Of a DNA stretch of 64,000 bases, positions 1 to 6,914 are shown one piece after another. Made by a program: the position numbers and the translations under genes. Location: positions 39,990-103,989 of the forward strand of contig NZ_LZEW01000035.1 of NCBI RefSeq assembly GCF_001676155.1. The letters are read 5' to 3'. Origin of the DNA: Morganella psychrotolerans (lineage in GTDB: Bacteria; Pseudomonadota; Gammaproteobacteria; Enterobacterales; Enterobacteriaceae). The notes under the pieces were generated by a model that was given only the letters and a program-made list of their open reading frames with translations, was not told where the DNA came from and made no database searches. Numbering within the stretch: the stretch's first letter is position 1; each line of letters starts with the position of its first letter.

Positions 1-309
1 GTGGATAGTGGTCAGGCTGGTATGTTCGACCTTTCTGTGTTTGAGACAGTTGCCAGTCCCGAATCCGGCTGTTCTCCCGAACATAAGATATTTTACAGCC
101 TGTGCTGTGATTGGGATTTGGGTGAATTAGATCTAACCACAAATACCATCACTCTGCCCGGCTCAAATCAGGCTATGGGTGTTAACAGTTCATCAGGATT
201 CGGAGACGGCGGGTACAACGCTCATATCATCGCTGATGAAAACGGGGAAATAATCGCCGTTGCCTTTAATTACATGGGGGCGCTTGGTGATGGTGAAGAT
301 GATGAATAA
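1..309 (+). CDS. C-terminal part of a DUF4241-like protein (cut by window edge)
   Basis: The reading frame is open from the first base. The opening motif VDSGQAGMFD and the later SGFGDGGYNAHI followed by a short hydrophobic strand resemble the C-terminal half of DUF4241-type proteins, so the true start is probably outside the window. Two cysteines (YSLCCDW) lie in the middle and the end is acidic (GDGEDDE). No biochemical role is known for this family, and the assignment is by motif impression only. The next gene is about 100 bp downstream, with a palindrome-like site (about 353-367) and an AT-rich stretch between them. Confidence 0.5.
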   Translation: MDSGQAGMFDLSVFETVASPESGCSPEHKIFYSLCCDWDLGELDLTTNTITLPGSNQAMGVNSSSGFGDGGYNAHIIADENGEIIAVAFNYMGALGDGEDDE

Positions 310-412
310 GTGTATAGCTATAACAACGACGCAGATATGACATTTTTAATATTAGGTATTTACTTACTGATGTTAATGTATAAGAATCACCTCAATAACA
401 AAGTGAGGTAAT

Positions 413-601
413 ATGAAAATTTATTTTCTGATTGTATGTACGGCATTGCTGAACATTTTTCTGCTCTGCTTTCTCACCCCGACCCTGTTTTCGGCAAAAA
501 GCGACTTTGGTGTTCTTGGCGCGTTGATTGTGGTCTTTTTTATCGTCCCTGTTGTGACGATTGACTGTTTTAAACAAATCAAAAAATGGAGTGTCCGTTA
601 A
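413..601 (+). CDS. small membrane protein
   Basis: A 62-residue protein preceded by a GTGAGGT ribosome binding site. Two hydrophobic stretches, roughly residues 3-25 and 30-50, suggest two membrane spans, followed by a short basic tail (KQIKKWSVR). Its stop codon overlaps the ATG of the SPFH lipoprotein gene by one base (TAATG), so the two are probably translationally coupled and may act together in the envelope. I recognise no family. Confidence 0.7.
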   Translation: MKIYFLIVCTALLNIFLLCFLTPTLFSAKSDFGVLGALIVVFFIVPVVTIDCFKQIKKWSVR

Positions 602-1461
602 TGAATATTCGTAAAGGTCTGATGGTGGCTATGCTTGCTGTCGTTTCTGTAGTTGGTCTTTCAGGTTGTGAACGCGCCAAAGTTCCGGCTGGCAACGTTG
701 GTATCAAAGTCGATCTGTACGGCGGCGACAAAGGCGTGCAAAACGAAAAACTCGGCACCGGAAAATACTGGCTGACATGGAATGAAGAAGTTTACCTCTT
801 TCCTCTGTTTAAGCAGATGCACCAATACGAACAACCTTTCGTATTCCAAACCTCTGACAGCATGAGTATTACCGCATCGGTGGGTATTGAGTATCGCGTG
901 GTTGAAGACAAAGTGATTGAAGTGTTCAAAACCTACCGCAAAGGCGTTCAGGAAATTACGGATAACAACATTCGCCAGTTAATCGCAGACTCTCTGATTA
1001 ACCACGGTTCCAGAATGAATATCGACAAACTGGCGGACGGCGGCAAAACGGCTCTGCTGGAATCGGTCACAGAGGATTTACGCAAGCAATTGGCACCGGT
1101 CGGTATTGATATCCAGAAAGTGAGCTGGTTAGGCAAAATGGAGTACCCGCCGGAAGTTGTTGACGCTATCAACAAAAAGAACCGTGCCGTTCAGGAAACG
1201 CAGATGCGCCAGAACGAAATTGAAAAATCAAAAGCTGAGGCTGACAAAGCGATTGAGGAAGCCCGTGGTATTGCTGAATCAACCCGGCTGAAAGCACATG
1301 CAGACGCAGAAGCAATTACCCTGCGCGGTGATGCGCTGCGTAAGAATCCGGAAGTTATTCAGCTCGAAGCAGTGAATAAATGGAATGGCATGATGCCTAA
1401 GTTTATCGGCGGAGCAGCCCCGATGCCATTTATCGACGTTGGCAGCGAAACAGCACAATAA
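601..1461 (+). CDS. SPFH/band-7 (prohibitin-like) lipoprotein
   Basis: A 286-residue protein. The start at 601 is preferred over one five codons upstream because it gives a clean lipoprotein signal peptide (MNIRKGLMV..., lipobox LSGC with Cys23) and overlaps the upstream stop. The body looks like an SPFH domain (about residues 30-200: GIEYRVV..., KVSWLG, YPPEVVDAI) followed by a long charged helix (about 200-245, rich in E, K and A), the usual prohibitin/HflC architecture. SPFH proteins form oligomeric cages that organise membrane and protease complexes. In a phage-plasmid it could protect phage proteins from host proteases or modify the envelope, which is inference. A hairpin terminator follows. 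Confidence 0.8.
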   Translation: MNIRKGLMVAMLAVVSVVGLSGCERAKVPAGNVGIKVDLYGGDKGVQNEKLGTGKYWLTWNEEVYLFPLFKQMHQYEQPFVFQTSDSMSITASVGIEYRVVEDKVIEVFKTYRKGVQEITDNNIRQLIADSLINHGSRMNIDKLADGGKTALLESVTEDLRKQLAPVGIDIQKVSWLGKMEYPPEVVDAINKKNRAVQETQMRQNEIEKSKAEADKAIEEARGIAESTRLKAHADAEAITLRGDALRKNPEVIQLEAVNKWNGMMPKFIGGAAPMPFIDVGSETAQ

Positions 1462-1474
1462 CTCTGACCATTTA

Positions 1475-1500
1475 AAAGGCGCTGATTAAGCGCCTTTTTA
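1475..1500 (+). terminator. Rho-independent terminator after the SPFH gene
   Basis: AAAGGCGC / GCGCCTTT form an 8-bp stem with a 7-nt loop, followed by TTTTA, starting 13 bases after the SPFH stop codon. Confidence 0.8.
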
Positions 1501-1552
1501 TTTAGCCATAATAGAATCTCAAGTCTTTACACACAATAAACTCACTCACGAC

Positions 1553-1572
1553 GTAGGTATTAATTTACCTAC
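1553..1572. promoter_or_regulatory. TAGGTA...TACCTA palindrome upstream of a small gene
   Basis: GTAGGTATTAATTTACCTAC has 7-bp inverted arms around a 6-bp AT centre and ends 11 bp before an ATG at 1584. It is one copy of a motif found at many other places in this window (see findings), so it is probably an operator for a phage-plasmid regulator. Confidence 0.5.
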
Positions 1573-1583
1573 TTGGTAAATTA

Positions 1584-1754
1584 ATGACACTAATTATTAT
1601 CATCTTTCTGCTTCATATCGGGTTTTCCGGTCTGATGTTTAATACATTGCTTAACCGCCATGAGTCCGCTCCGTTCTTAAAATGCTGGCTCTGGATGTTC
1701 CTGTGCGCCCCTCACGTAAGCGCGGAGATAAAAAGACTGCGGGGTGTTTCATGA
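1584..1754 (+). CDS. small hydrophobic protein
   Basis: A 56-codon frame starting MTLIIIIFLLHIGFSGLMF, with one clear N-terminal membrane segment, a second hydrophobic patch (CWLWMFLCAP) and a basic end. Its stop codon overlaps the start of the next gene (ATGA). That coupling, and the palindrome just upstream, are the reasons to believe it. The ribosome binding site is weak (TTGGTAAATTA). No family recognised. Confidence 0.45.
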   Translation: MTLIIIIFLLHIGFSGLMFNTLLNRHESAPFLKCWLWMFLCAPHVSAEIKRLRGVS

Positions 1755-2113
1755 GAAAATTTATCGCTCCTGTGTTCATCCTGCTTTGGATCATGGCTGC
1801 TGCTGTTGCGTACTGTCTCCCCGCTGCTGCGAGTGTTTCGACCACACCACACGCAACATTGATTAAAAAGGTTCTGAGCTGCAAGACCACTGTAGAGGGT
1901 AAAGATTCACTCTTTATAGTGGTCGATACCGGTCGGCGCTTCTCGGTAAAAATAAACGGTACGGTCTATGTATCGCCAGAACTAACCACTAAAACTGGCA
2001 ACGAAACAATGGGTTACATTGGAAATGACCACTATAGAAAGGACAGTGATAGTTACACCGTCACTACCGATAAAATAGACGTTACGTTGTCACATTGCGA
2101 ATTTATTGCATAA
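1751..2113 (+). CDS. small exported protein containing RepA iterons in its coding DNA
   Basis: A 120-residue protein with a signal peptide (MRKFIAPVFILLWIMAAAVA..., cleavage probably after AAA or AAAS near residue 28) and a mature part holding only two cysteines (LSCKTT and SHCEF) that could pair in the periplasm. The start at 1751 is chosen for the signal peptide and the ATGA overlap with the gene before. At least three copies of the RepA iteron core lie inside it (about 1884, 1911 and 2025), so its codon use is constrained by plasmid control. No family recognised. Confidence 0.55.
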   Translation: MRKFIAPVFILLWIMAAAVAYCLPAAASVSTTPHATLIKKVLSCKTTVEGKDSLFIVVDTGRRFSVKINGTVYVSPELTTKTGNETMGYIGNDHYRKDSDSYTVTTDKIDVTLSHCEFIA

Positions 2114-2297
2114 AAAGACCGCTATAGAGGGCGTTACTCTCTATAGCGGTCTGTTTGAAAATGTTCTCTATAGCGGTCTTTGCACGGTTACTTCTTTGAT
2201 TTCCTGAGTTTTTCTAACAATTCTAGTTCTTCTCTTGTCAGTTCTGCTAAAACCGTATCGTCACTCCCTACAGTGGTCTTTCTCCCTTTAGTGGTCG
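1884..2297. repeat. iteron cluster on the 3' side of repA
   Basis: Repeats of a core close to CTCTATAGTGGTC occur at about 1911, 2139, 2165, 2263 and 2283 on the plus strand and inverted at about 1884, 2026 and 2116. Two at 2116-2151 form a 14-bp perfect inverted pair. The same core occurs upstream of repA. Iterons on both sides of the initiator gene are typical of P1/RepFIB replicons, where the distal set titrates RepA and couples plasmids to limit copy number. Confidence 0.85.
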
Positions 2298-3206
2298 TTA
2301 CTTTTTTTGACCGTCTTAACAACCTTATTTTTCTTGAGCTTAGGGGTGCGTTCGTGGATCTGAAAATAGACCGCATTGCCTTTTTTTAACCTCAGTGCAG
2401 TCCAGATAGCCAATTTCTTTTAGCTGTTCTAATGCCCGTCGGACAGTGGCGTTCTGAGTGTTAACCCTTGATTTGAGGTTCAAACGCGCTCTGAGTCGCG
2501 CCAGCGACACCGGGATAGGATTTGATGGCAGACTCTCAATAAACGTGTAGAGCGCCTGTGCGCTCTCTTTACGAGATAATTCATTGATTGCCCGCAACTG
2601 GAGTAAAACCTTATGGTCGAACTGATACAGCTCGAATATCTTCGGATCAGCCTGTATCGTTACGGTATCTTTGTCCATGTCATAAAAGGCAGATTGGACA
2701 AGGTGGGTATGATAAGCCTTTGAATCATTTGTGAATGACAGTGTGGTTGATACGATGCGCCGCAGTGATTCATCCAGTCGTTCTCTGAGCCGCTTTGAAG
2801 ATCGCGCGGACGGGATGCCGCAGAGCTTTACGAAATCGACAAATTTCAGGGTGACTTTGTCACCAATGACTTTGTGCTTTGCAAACGAATGGATGATCCC
2901 GACCCACGTTTTAAAGTCGTTATCCATATCAAGCCGTTCACCGGTTATCTTGATATTGTTATATCCCTCTGATTTAGCGAGTGAAAGCTGTTTTAATTCC
3001 TCGGTGGCATCCATTGAGGACATGAGGTTTCGCTTGCTGCGGGCAGTAGATTTTAGTGTCGGTACAAACAACCCGAGCCGCATAAGCGCGACCGGCTGAA
3101 CGGTGTTATTCGTATTTGGTGTCAGCGTGATCAACTCACCTGTTTCTTTGTTTACTTCCGTAAAAGCAGAAGCCAATTCACTGTTAGGTATTGATATCTC
3201 AGCCAC
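2288..3206 (-). CDS. repA: RepA plasmid replication initiator, P1/RepFIB type (one apparent frameshift)
   Basis: Starts with GTG at 3206 after GGGGATAAATA. The protein carries blocks shared with P1 Rep[53 protein letters not shown] and [11 protein letters not shown], so it is a Rep_3 winged-helix initiator that binds the neighbouring iterons. In the strict frame it ends early after ...[13 protein letters not shown]. If one base is removed from the seven-T run at 2381-2387 (A run on the coding strand), the expected family tail ([18 protein letters not shown]...) continues for about 30 residues to 2288, giving about 305 residues. I therefore annotate the longer gene. The break may be a sequence error or a real mutation. 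Confidence 0.88.
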
Positions 3207-3233
3207 TATTTATCCCCGCGATTAATCTCGCAC

Positions 3234-3336
3234 ACTCCCCGCAGTGGTCTATTATTCCTATCTACAGTGGTCGTGTCACTGTTTATAGCGGTTTAATTAC
3301 TCTCTACAGTGGTCGCATTGCTGTTTATAGTGGTCA
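3234..3336. repeat. iteron cluster immediately upstream of repA
   Basis: Five iteron-like cores lie in a row (about 3234, 3258, 3277, 3300 and 3319), for example CTCTCTACAGTGGTC and TGTTTATAGTGGTC. They begin 28 bp upstream of the repA start and so overlap its likely promoter, which implies autoregulation by RepA as in P1. Confidence 0.85.
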
Positions 3337-3380
3337 TGAAATGTTTAAACCTATTGATATCATTACGTAATCTGGCACGG

Positions 3381-3697
3381 GGATCTATTGGTTCTTCTGG
3401 AACTATTTGGATCTATTATTGGATCTATCCTGTTGATAACGTGAATATCCGCCCTGTGGATAGAAAATGCCATCTGCTCTCTACAGCGGTCTATTTTACT
3501 GATTTCAGCCGTCAATCTTCTCTCTATAGCAGTCATTCCTCTCTTTACAGTGGTTAAGCCGCTCCCTACAGTGGTCACTGATACGCTCTCAGGCCAAGTG
3601 CCGCAGCGTCTGCGGAGATTGGGGATCTCTTTTGATCTTTTATTTGATCTCTATGGAACTTATTTATTGGATCTATCCTGTTGATAATGTGGATAAC
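3381..3697. other. plasmid replication origin (oriV)
   Basis: The region holds a second iteron group (about 3477, 3519, 3541 and 3563), seven GATC sites in repeated contexts such as GGATCTAT (3381, 3409, 3421, 3623, 3634, 3645 and 3669), a perfect DnaA box (TGTGGATAA, 3689-3697) and a near match (TGTGGATAG, 3455-3463). A 32-bp block starting TTATTGGATCTATCCTG is directly repeated at 3416 and 3664. Clustered Dam sites, DnaA boxes and iterons are the components of P1-type oriR. No gene is expected here. Confidence 0.85.
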
Positions 3698-3715
3698 AGC
3701 CTTGCCATGCAACTT

Positions 3716-3741
3716 TATCGCCTTATTCGTTTGTCCATAAT
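3716..3741 (+). promoter_or_regulatory. candidate GCCT-type promoter
   Basis: TTTATC-GCCT (3720-3723), 12 nt, CATAAT (3736-3741). The -10 lies 39 nt before the start of the gene at 3775. It is one of nine copies of the same layout in this window. Confidence 0.55.
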
Positions 3742-3774
3742 CAGCACATAAACAAAACCAACGGAGTAGATTTT

Positions 3775-4083
3775 ATGGAAGTCGGACAGCAGATTGTTGT
3801 AAGTACAGGCGTCACAATGCACGATGGGGTTAAGTACCTGTCTATTCTCGGTATCGGTGAATATCTTGGGGAAATGATGCCGGAAGGCAAACACCCGCTG
3901 CATCCGAAAGAACGTCACGAACAGCCGCGATTCCCGCAGCCAATGGTTAAAATCGGGGAAGAAACCATAACAAACTGGCAGGGAACGTTTTTCACTCTTG
4001 ATCAGTTTGAGGTGATTGTCGGAAACAATCTTCACATGCCAGTGAAGCAGTTCCCGATCACCATAACTGCGGAGGTTGAATAA
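3775..4083 (+). CDS. protein of unknown function
   Basis: A 102-residue soluble protein (MEVGQQIVVSTGV...) with a good GGAG ribosome binding site and its own candidate promoter. It is rich in short strands and has a histidine/proline-rich centre (GKHPLHPKERHEQPRFPQP), with no membrane segment or cysteine. No family recognised. It follows the origin and starts the rightward gene block. Confidence 0.65.
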   Translation: MEVGQQIVVSTGVTMHDGVKYLSILGIGEYLGEMMPEGKHPLHPKERHEQPRFPQPMVKIGEETITNWQGTFFTLDQFEVIVGNNLHMPVKQFPITITAEVE

Positions 4084-4104
4084 TTACAGGCATATCGGCA
4101 CAAC

Positions 4105-4125
4105 GCCTTATTTTTCGGATATATT
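4105..4125 (+). promoter_or_regulatory. candidate GCCT-type promoter
   Basis: GCCT at 4105-4108, then 11 nt and TATATT at 4120-4125, 39 nt before the ATG at 4159. The spacer is one base shorter than in the other copies. Confidence 0.4.
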
Positions 4126-4158
4126 TGTCTTATACCAATAAAACAAATAAGGCATTTC

Positions 4159-4779
4159 ATGTCCGAGCTTAAAAATAAATACAAAAGGGTGAGGCGTCTT
4201 GAAACAGGCGTCTACACCATTGAACCGGAGTCGGTCAGGAAACGTAACGATCATCTTTGTCAGATATGTTCAATAGCCGGCAACTGCCCTGTTCAAACAG
4301 CGCTTAAACTCACTGAGGGACATGCTGAGGCAATTATCAGAACATGTGCGAGGTTTGTTCCGTCTATACCATTCAGAAAGCCCTACGTTGGCTTACACTT
4401 CCCGTTGTTCAATACGCTCCGCGCCGGGACGACATGGCGGGATCGGCTTGTGGTCGGAAAGGTTGTCGCACTGACAGACTCCGCGACTGGTGAAATACTT
4501 CGGTTTGGCAGAGTTCAGAGTGTTATTTCCGGTGGCGTTGACCGTATGCTTGAAATCCACTCACAGTTTAATCACATTGCGATGGCAAACCGGAATGTCG
4601 CAGAGGTTGAAAAAGTGATCAGAAAATCATACGGCCATTTCCTCAAACCGGATTCGCAATTGACGGCGATTTATATCGAGGGCGTTACCAATAAAATTAT
4701 TGACGATATCGATAACAAGCTGGGTACGCCGCCAGCCAGACTGACCGACAATGTGATCAACATGTTCAGGCATAAATAA
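4159..4779 (+). CDS. ASCH/PUA-like protein with an N-terminal cysteine cluster
   Basis: A 206-residue protein. Near residues 34-45 it has CQICSIAGNC, and a further cysteine follows at RTCARF, so four cysteines could bind a metal or an iron-sulfur cluster. The middle, PLFNTLRAGTTWRDRLVVGKVVALTD...GRVQSV, resembles the ASCH/PUA pattern (a start-of-domain T-R-W stretch, then G-x-x-V-x-L), a fold often involved in RNA or modified-nucleotide binding. This is a pattern-level suggestion. The start is supported by spacing from the candidate promoter at 4105. Confidence 0.55.
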   Translation: MSELKNKYKRVRRLETGVYTIEPESVRKRNDHLCQICSIAGNCPVQTALKLTEGHAEAIIRTCARFVPSIPFRKPYVGLHFPLFNTLRAGTTWRDRLVVGKVVALTDSATGEILRFGRVQSVISGGVDRMLEIHSQFNHIAMANRNVAEVEKVIRKSYGHFLKPDSQLTAIYIEGVTNKIIDDIDNKLGTPPARLTDNVINMFRHK

Positions 4780-4865
4780 TATCATCACAGACACATTTGA
4801 TTTATGGACATTGGCTGATAAAGGGATTAATGTGCAGGAATTAATTAATCTTACTTAAATTCACT

Positions 4866-5630
4866 ATGAAAAAGATATTATTTATTACATCGGCATTGTT
4901 TTTAAATTCTTTTAATGCTCAGGCAGACGTTGATTGTAAGCGGCCGTTGAGTGATTACGGATATGCTATGGCCGAAATGTATCCGTTATATAAAGCCTAT
5001 CAAGATGATTTTACTGAAGTTTTAACTGACTTTTGTGAGGCGGGTAAACAATTTTCATCACAAAATATGAGCAGCGGTGCGGCTGATGCTCGTATACGGT
5101 TAGAATCACGTAAATGGGTCAAAGATAAATTCGGTGACGGGAATATGCCCGAAAATATCCAGTATGGACTATCTGCGCTTATATACATGGGAGGATGGTC
5201 TGGATATTCAGGTATTAACTATCCAGTGCCGCTCAATAAGAAAAACAATCAAAAAGTAGCTAAAGAAAAGAGTATAGTCCGCGAAGAAAAGAAAGTAATA
5301 CCTGTCGATGAAAATTTAAAAATCGCATACGAAAGAGTGTTAGAAGCTCATATTTCTAAAGTTGTTCGTTCAGTTGAGGTTAAACCAACAGGGGAAACAT
5401 GCTGGTTAGTTGTTAACCATCGTTCTGATGGCACCATTACAGGGACTAGGCCGGATGGTGGAAAGTCACCAGGAGGGAGAGGACCGGATGCCGATGGATA
5501 TTGTTTAGCTATTGAGGCAGCTGTAAAGGAAACAAGATTACCACCTTTTCTTAAAGGGCTTGATTTTGGATACAATGAGATTAGTGTTACGTATGCAATT
5601 ACAGACAATGAACATGTTAAAGTTTTATAA
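4866..5630 (+). CDS. exported protein with a TolA/TonB C-terminal-like domain
   Basis: A 254-residue protein with a signal peptide (cleavage likely after NAQA, about residue 20), a helical N-terminal half, a charged lysine/glutamate linker (about 125-150) and a C-terminal domain. In that domain ETCWLVVNHRSDGTITGTRP...DGYCLAIEAAVKETRLPPF matches the layout of TolA domain III, including two cysteines placed like the TolA disulfide. The gene is AT-rich compared with its neighbours, which suggests recent acquisition. A periplasmic TolA-like domain could compete for Tol-dependent phages or colicins, which is inference. Confidence 0.6.
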   Translation: MKKILFITSALFLNSFNAQADVDCKRPLSDYGYAMAEMYPLYKAYQDDFTEVLTDFCEAGKQFSSQNMSSGAADARIRLESRKWVKDKFGDGNMPENIQYGLSALIYMGGWSGYSGINYPVPLNKKNNQKVAKEKSIVREEKKVIPVDENLKIAYERVLEAHISKVVRSVEVKPTGETCWLVVNHRSDGTITGTRPDGGKSPGGRGPDADGYCLAIEAAVKETRLPPFLKGLDFGYNEISVTYAITDNEHVKVL

Positions 5631-5753
5631 TAGTTAATGCAAAAATGTGATTTCAATTCAAGTGATTTATTAATCAAAGAAAAATACAGAAATTTATTTT
5701 GTAAATTATAAAGTTAAAGGTAACGTTATTACGCGTTATCTTTTATTTTTACT

Positions 5754-5808
5754 GCCTTTATCATTCTGATATCATCAGCTATCACATAAGTAGTTAAGTA
5801 CGTATTAC
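5754..5808 (+). promoter_or_regulatory. candidate GCCT-type promoter with an operator-like site
   Basis: TTTTACT-GCCT (5754-5757), 12 nt, TATCAT (5770-5775), 52 nt before the ATG at 5822. A site related to the dispersed palindrome (TAAGTACGTATTAC, within 5791-5808) follows just after the expected transcription start, where a repressor would act. Confidence 0.5.
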
Positions 5809-5821
5809 AAGGCAGATTAAA

Positions 5822-6914
5822 ATGAAGATAAAAAAAAGCGTTATACGGCTTGATTTCAGACACGCACTATCACGTCTGGGATGCCTTTGCTAAAACCTCA
5901 CATGACGGAATGAACTCACGTCTCAAAATTCAGTTAGATGCTACCCGTGAGGCGGCTAAAGCAGCGAAAGCTGCTGGGGCAAAAGCGTTATTTCATGGTG
6001 GCGACGTGTTCCATGTGCGCGGTTCTATCGCGCCTACAGTCCTGCACTACACGTCTGAGCTGTACGACTGGATTATCAACGAACTCGGTCTGGACGTGTA
6101 TATCCTCGCGGGGAACCACGATCTTGAGACAAACGATTCAGTGTTCTCTGCCAACGCCTCTGCTTCATTTTCTAAAATCGGCGCTCATATCGTGTGCTCA
6201 AAATCGCCTCATACGTTCGATATTGACGGCGTAAAGGTTCACATGATCAGTTGGTACAACGATCACAAGTCTCTGCTGCATACGGTGAAAGAGCTGGCTA
6301 AAACGCTGGATTCATCCGTACCGAATGACCTGATTATTCACACGTCCATCAACAAAGCGATACCGGGTATGCCGGACGTTGGTATGGAGGCTGAGGAATT
6401 TGAGGGGCTGGGTTTCCGTTATGTTTTATCTGGGCATTACCACAACCACAAAGAAGTTATCCCGGGTGTCATTTCCATCGGCGCACTGACTCACCAGAAT
6501 TGGGGCGATATCGGCACTACAGCGGGTTACATGCTGATTAACGAAGACGGCTCATATTCCCAGCACTCAACCAGTGCGCCGGTTTTCATTGAGCTTGAAG
6601 GTGATATGGATGAATCGCTGATCAAAGGTAACTACGTCCGCATCCGCGCTGTCATTAAGGACGACGAAGCTGGGAAATACCTTGAAGAAGTGGCCGTGCT
6701 GATGGGTGCAGCCGGTGTGACTCGAAACTTCACAAAAGAATCGGCACTGGCTGGGGCTGGCGAGGCAACAGCGGCAACAGCCCGGATTGACAGCCTGAAA
6801 GAGTCGGTCGGCAGTTACTGTGTTCTTTTGGGTAAAAGTGATTCAGATATTGATGTGACGAAACTGACGGCGTTGTGTGAAGACGTGTTGTCCCAGGCGG
6901 AGGGTAAAGAATAA
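5822..6914 (+). CDS. SbcD/gp47-like nuclease subunit (Mre11 family; N-terminal frameshift)
   Basis: A calcineurin-like metallophosphoesterase of about 363 residues, partner of the ATPase encoded next. Metal-binding motifs are clear: SDTHYH, HGGDVFHVRG, AGNHD and SGHYHNH. As read, the frame only opens after the first motif. Removing one A from the eight-A run at 5830-5837 joins it to an ATG at 5822 and gives the normal family start MKIKKALYGLISDTHYH. The T4 gp47/T5 D12 homologues resect DNA ends during recombination-dependent replication. The stop codon abuts the next start (TAATG). Confidence 0.9.

Noticed and set aside
2188..2376. 62-codon minus-strand frame overlapping the end of repA
   Set aside because: It is in neither the strict repA frame nor the frame that restores the P1 RepA-like tail, so it is not a separate gene.
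3309..3578. Overlapping frames on both strands across the origin
   Set aside because: They coincide with iterons and GATC repeats, lack ribosome binding sites, and the region is better explained as oriV.
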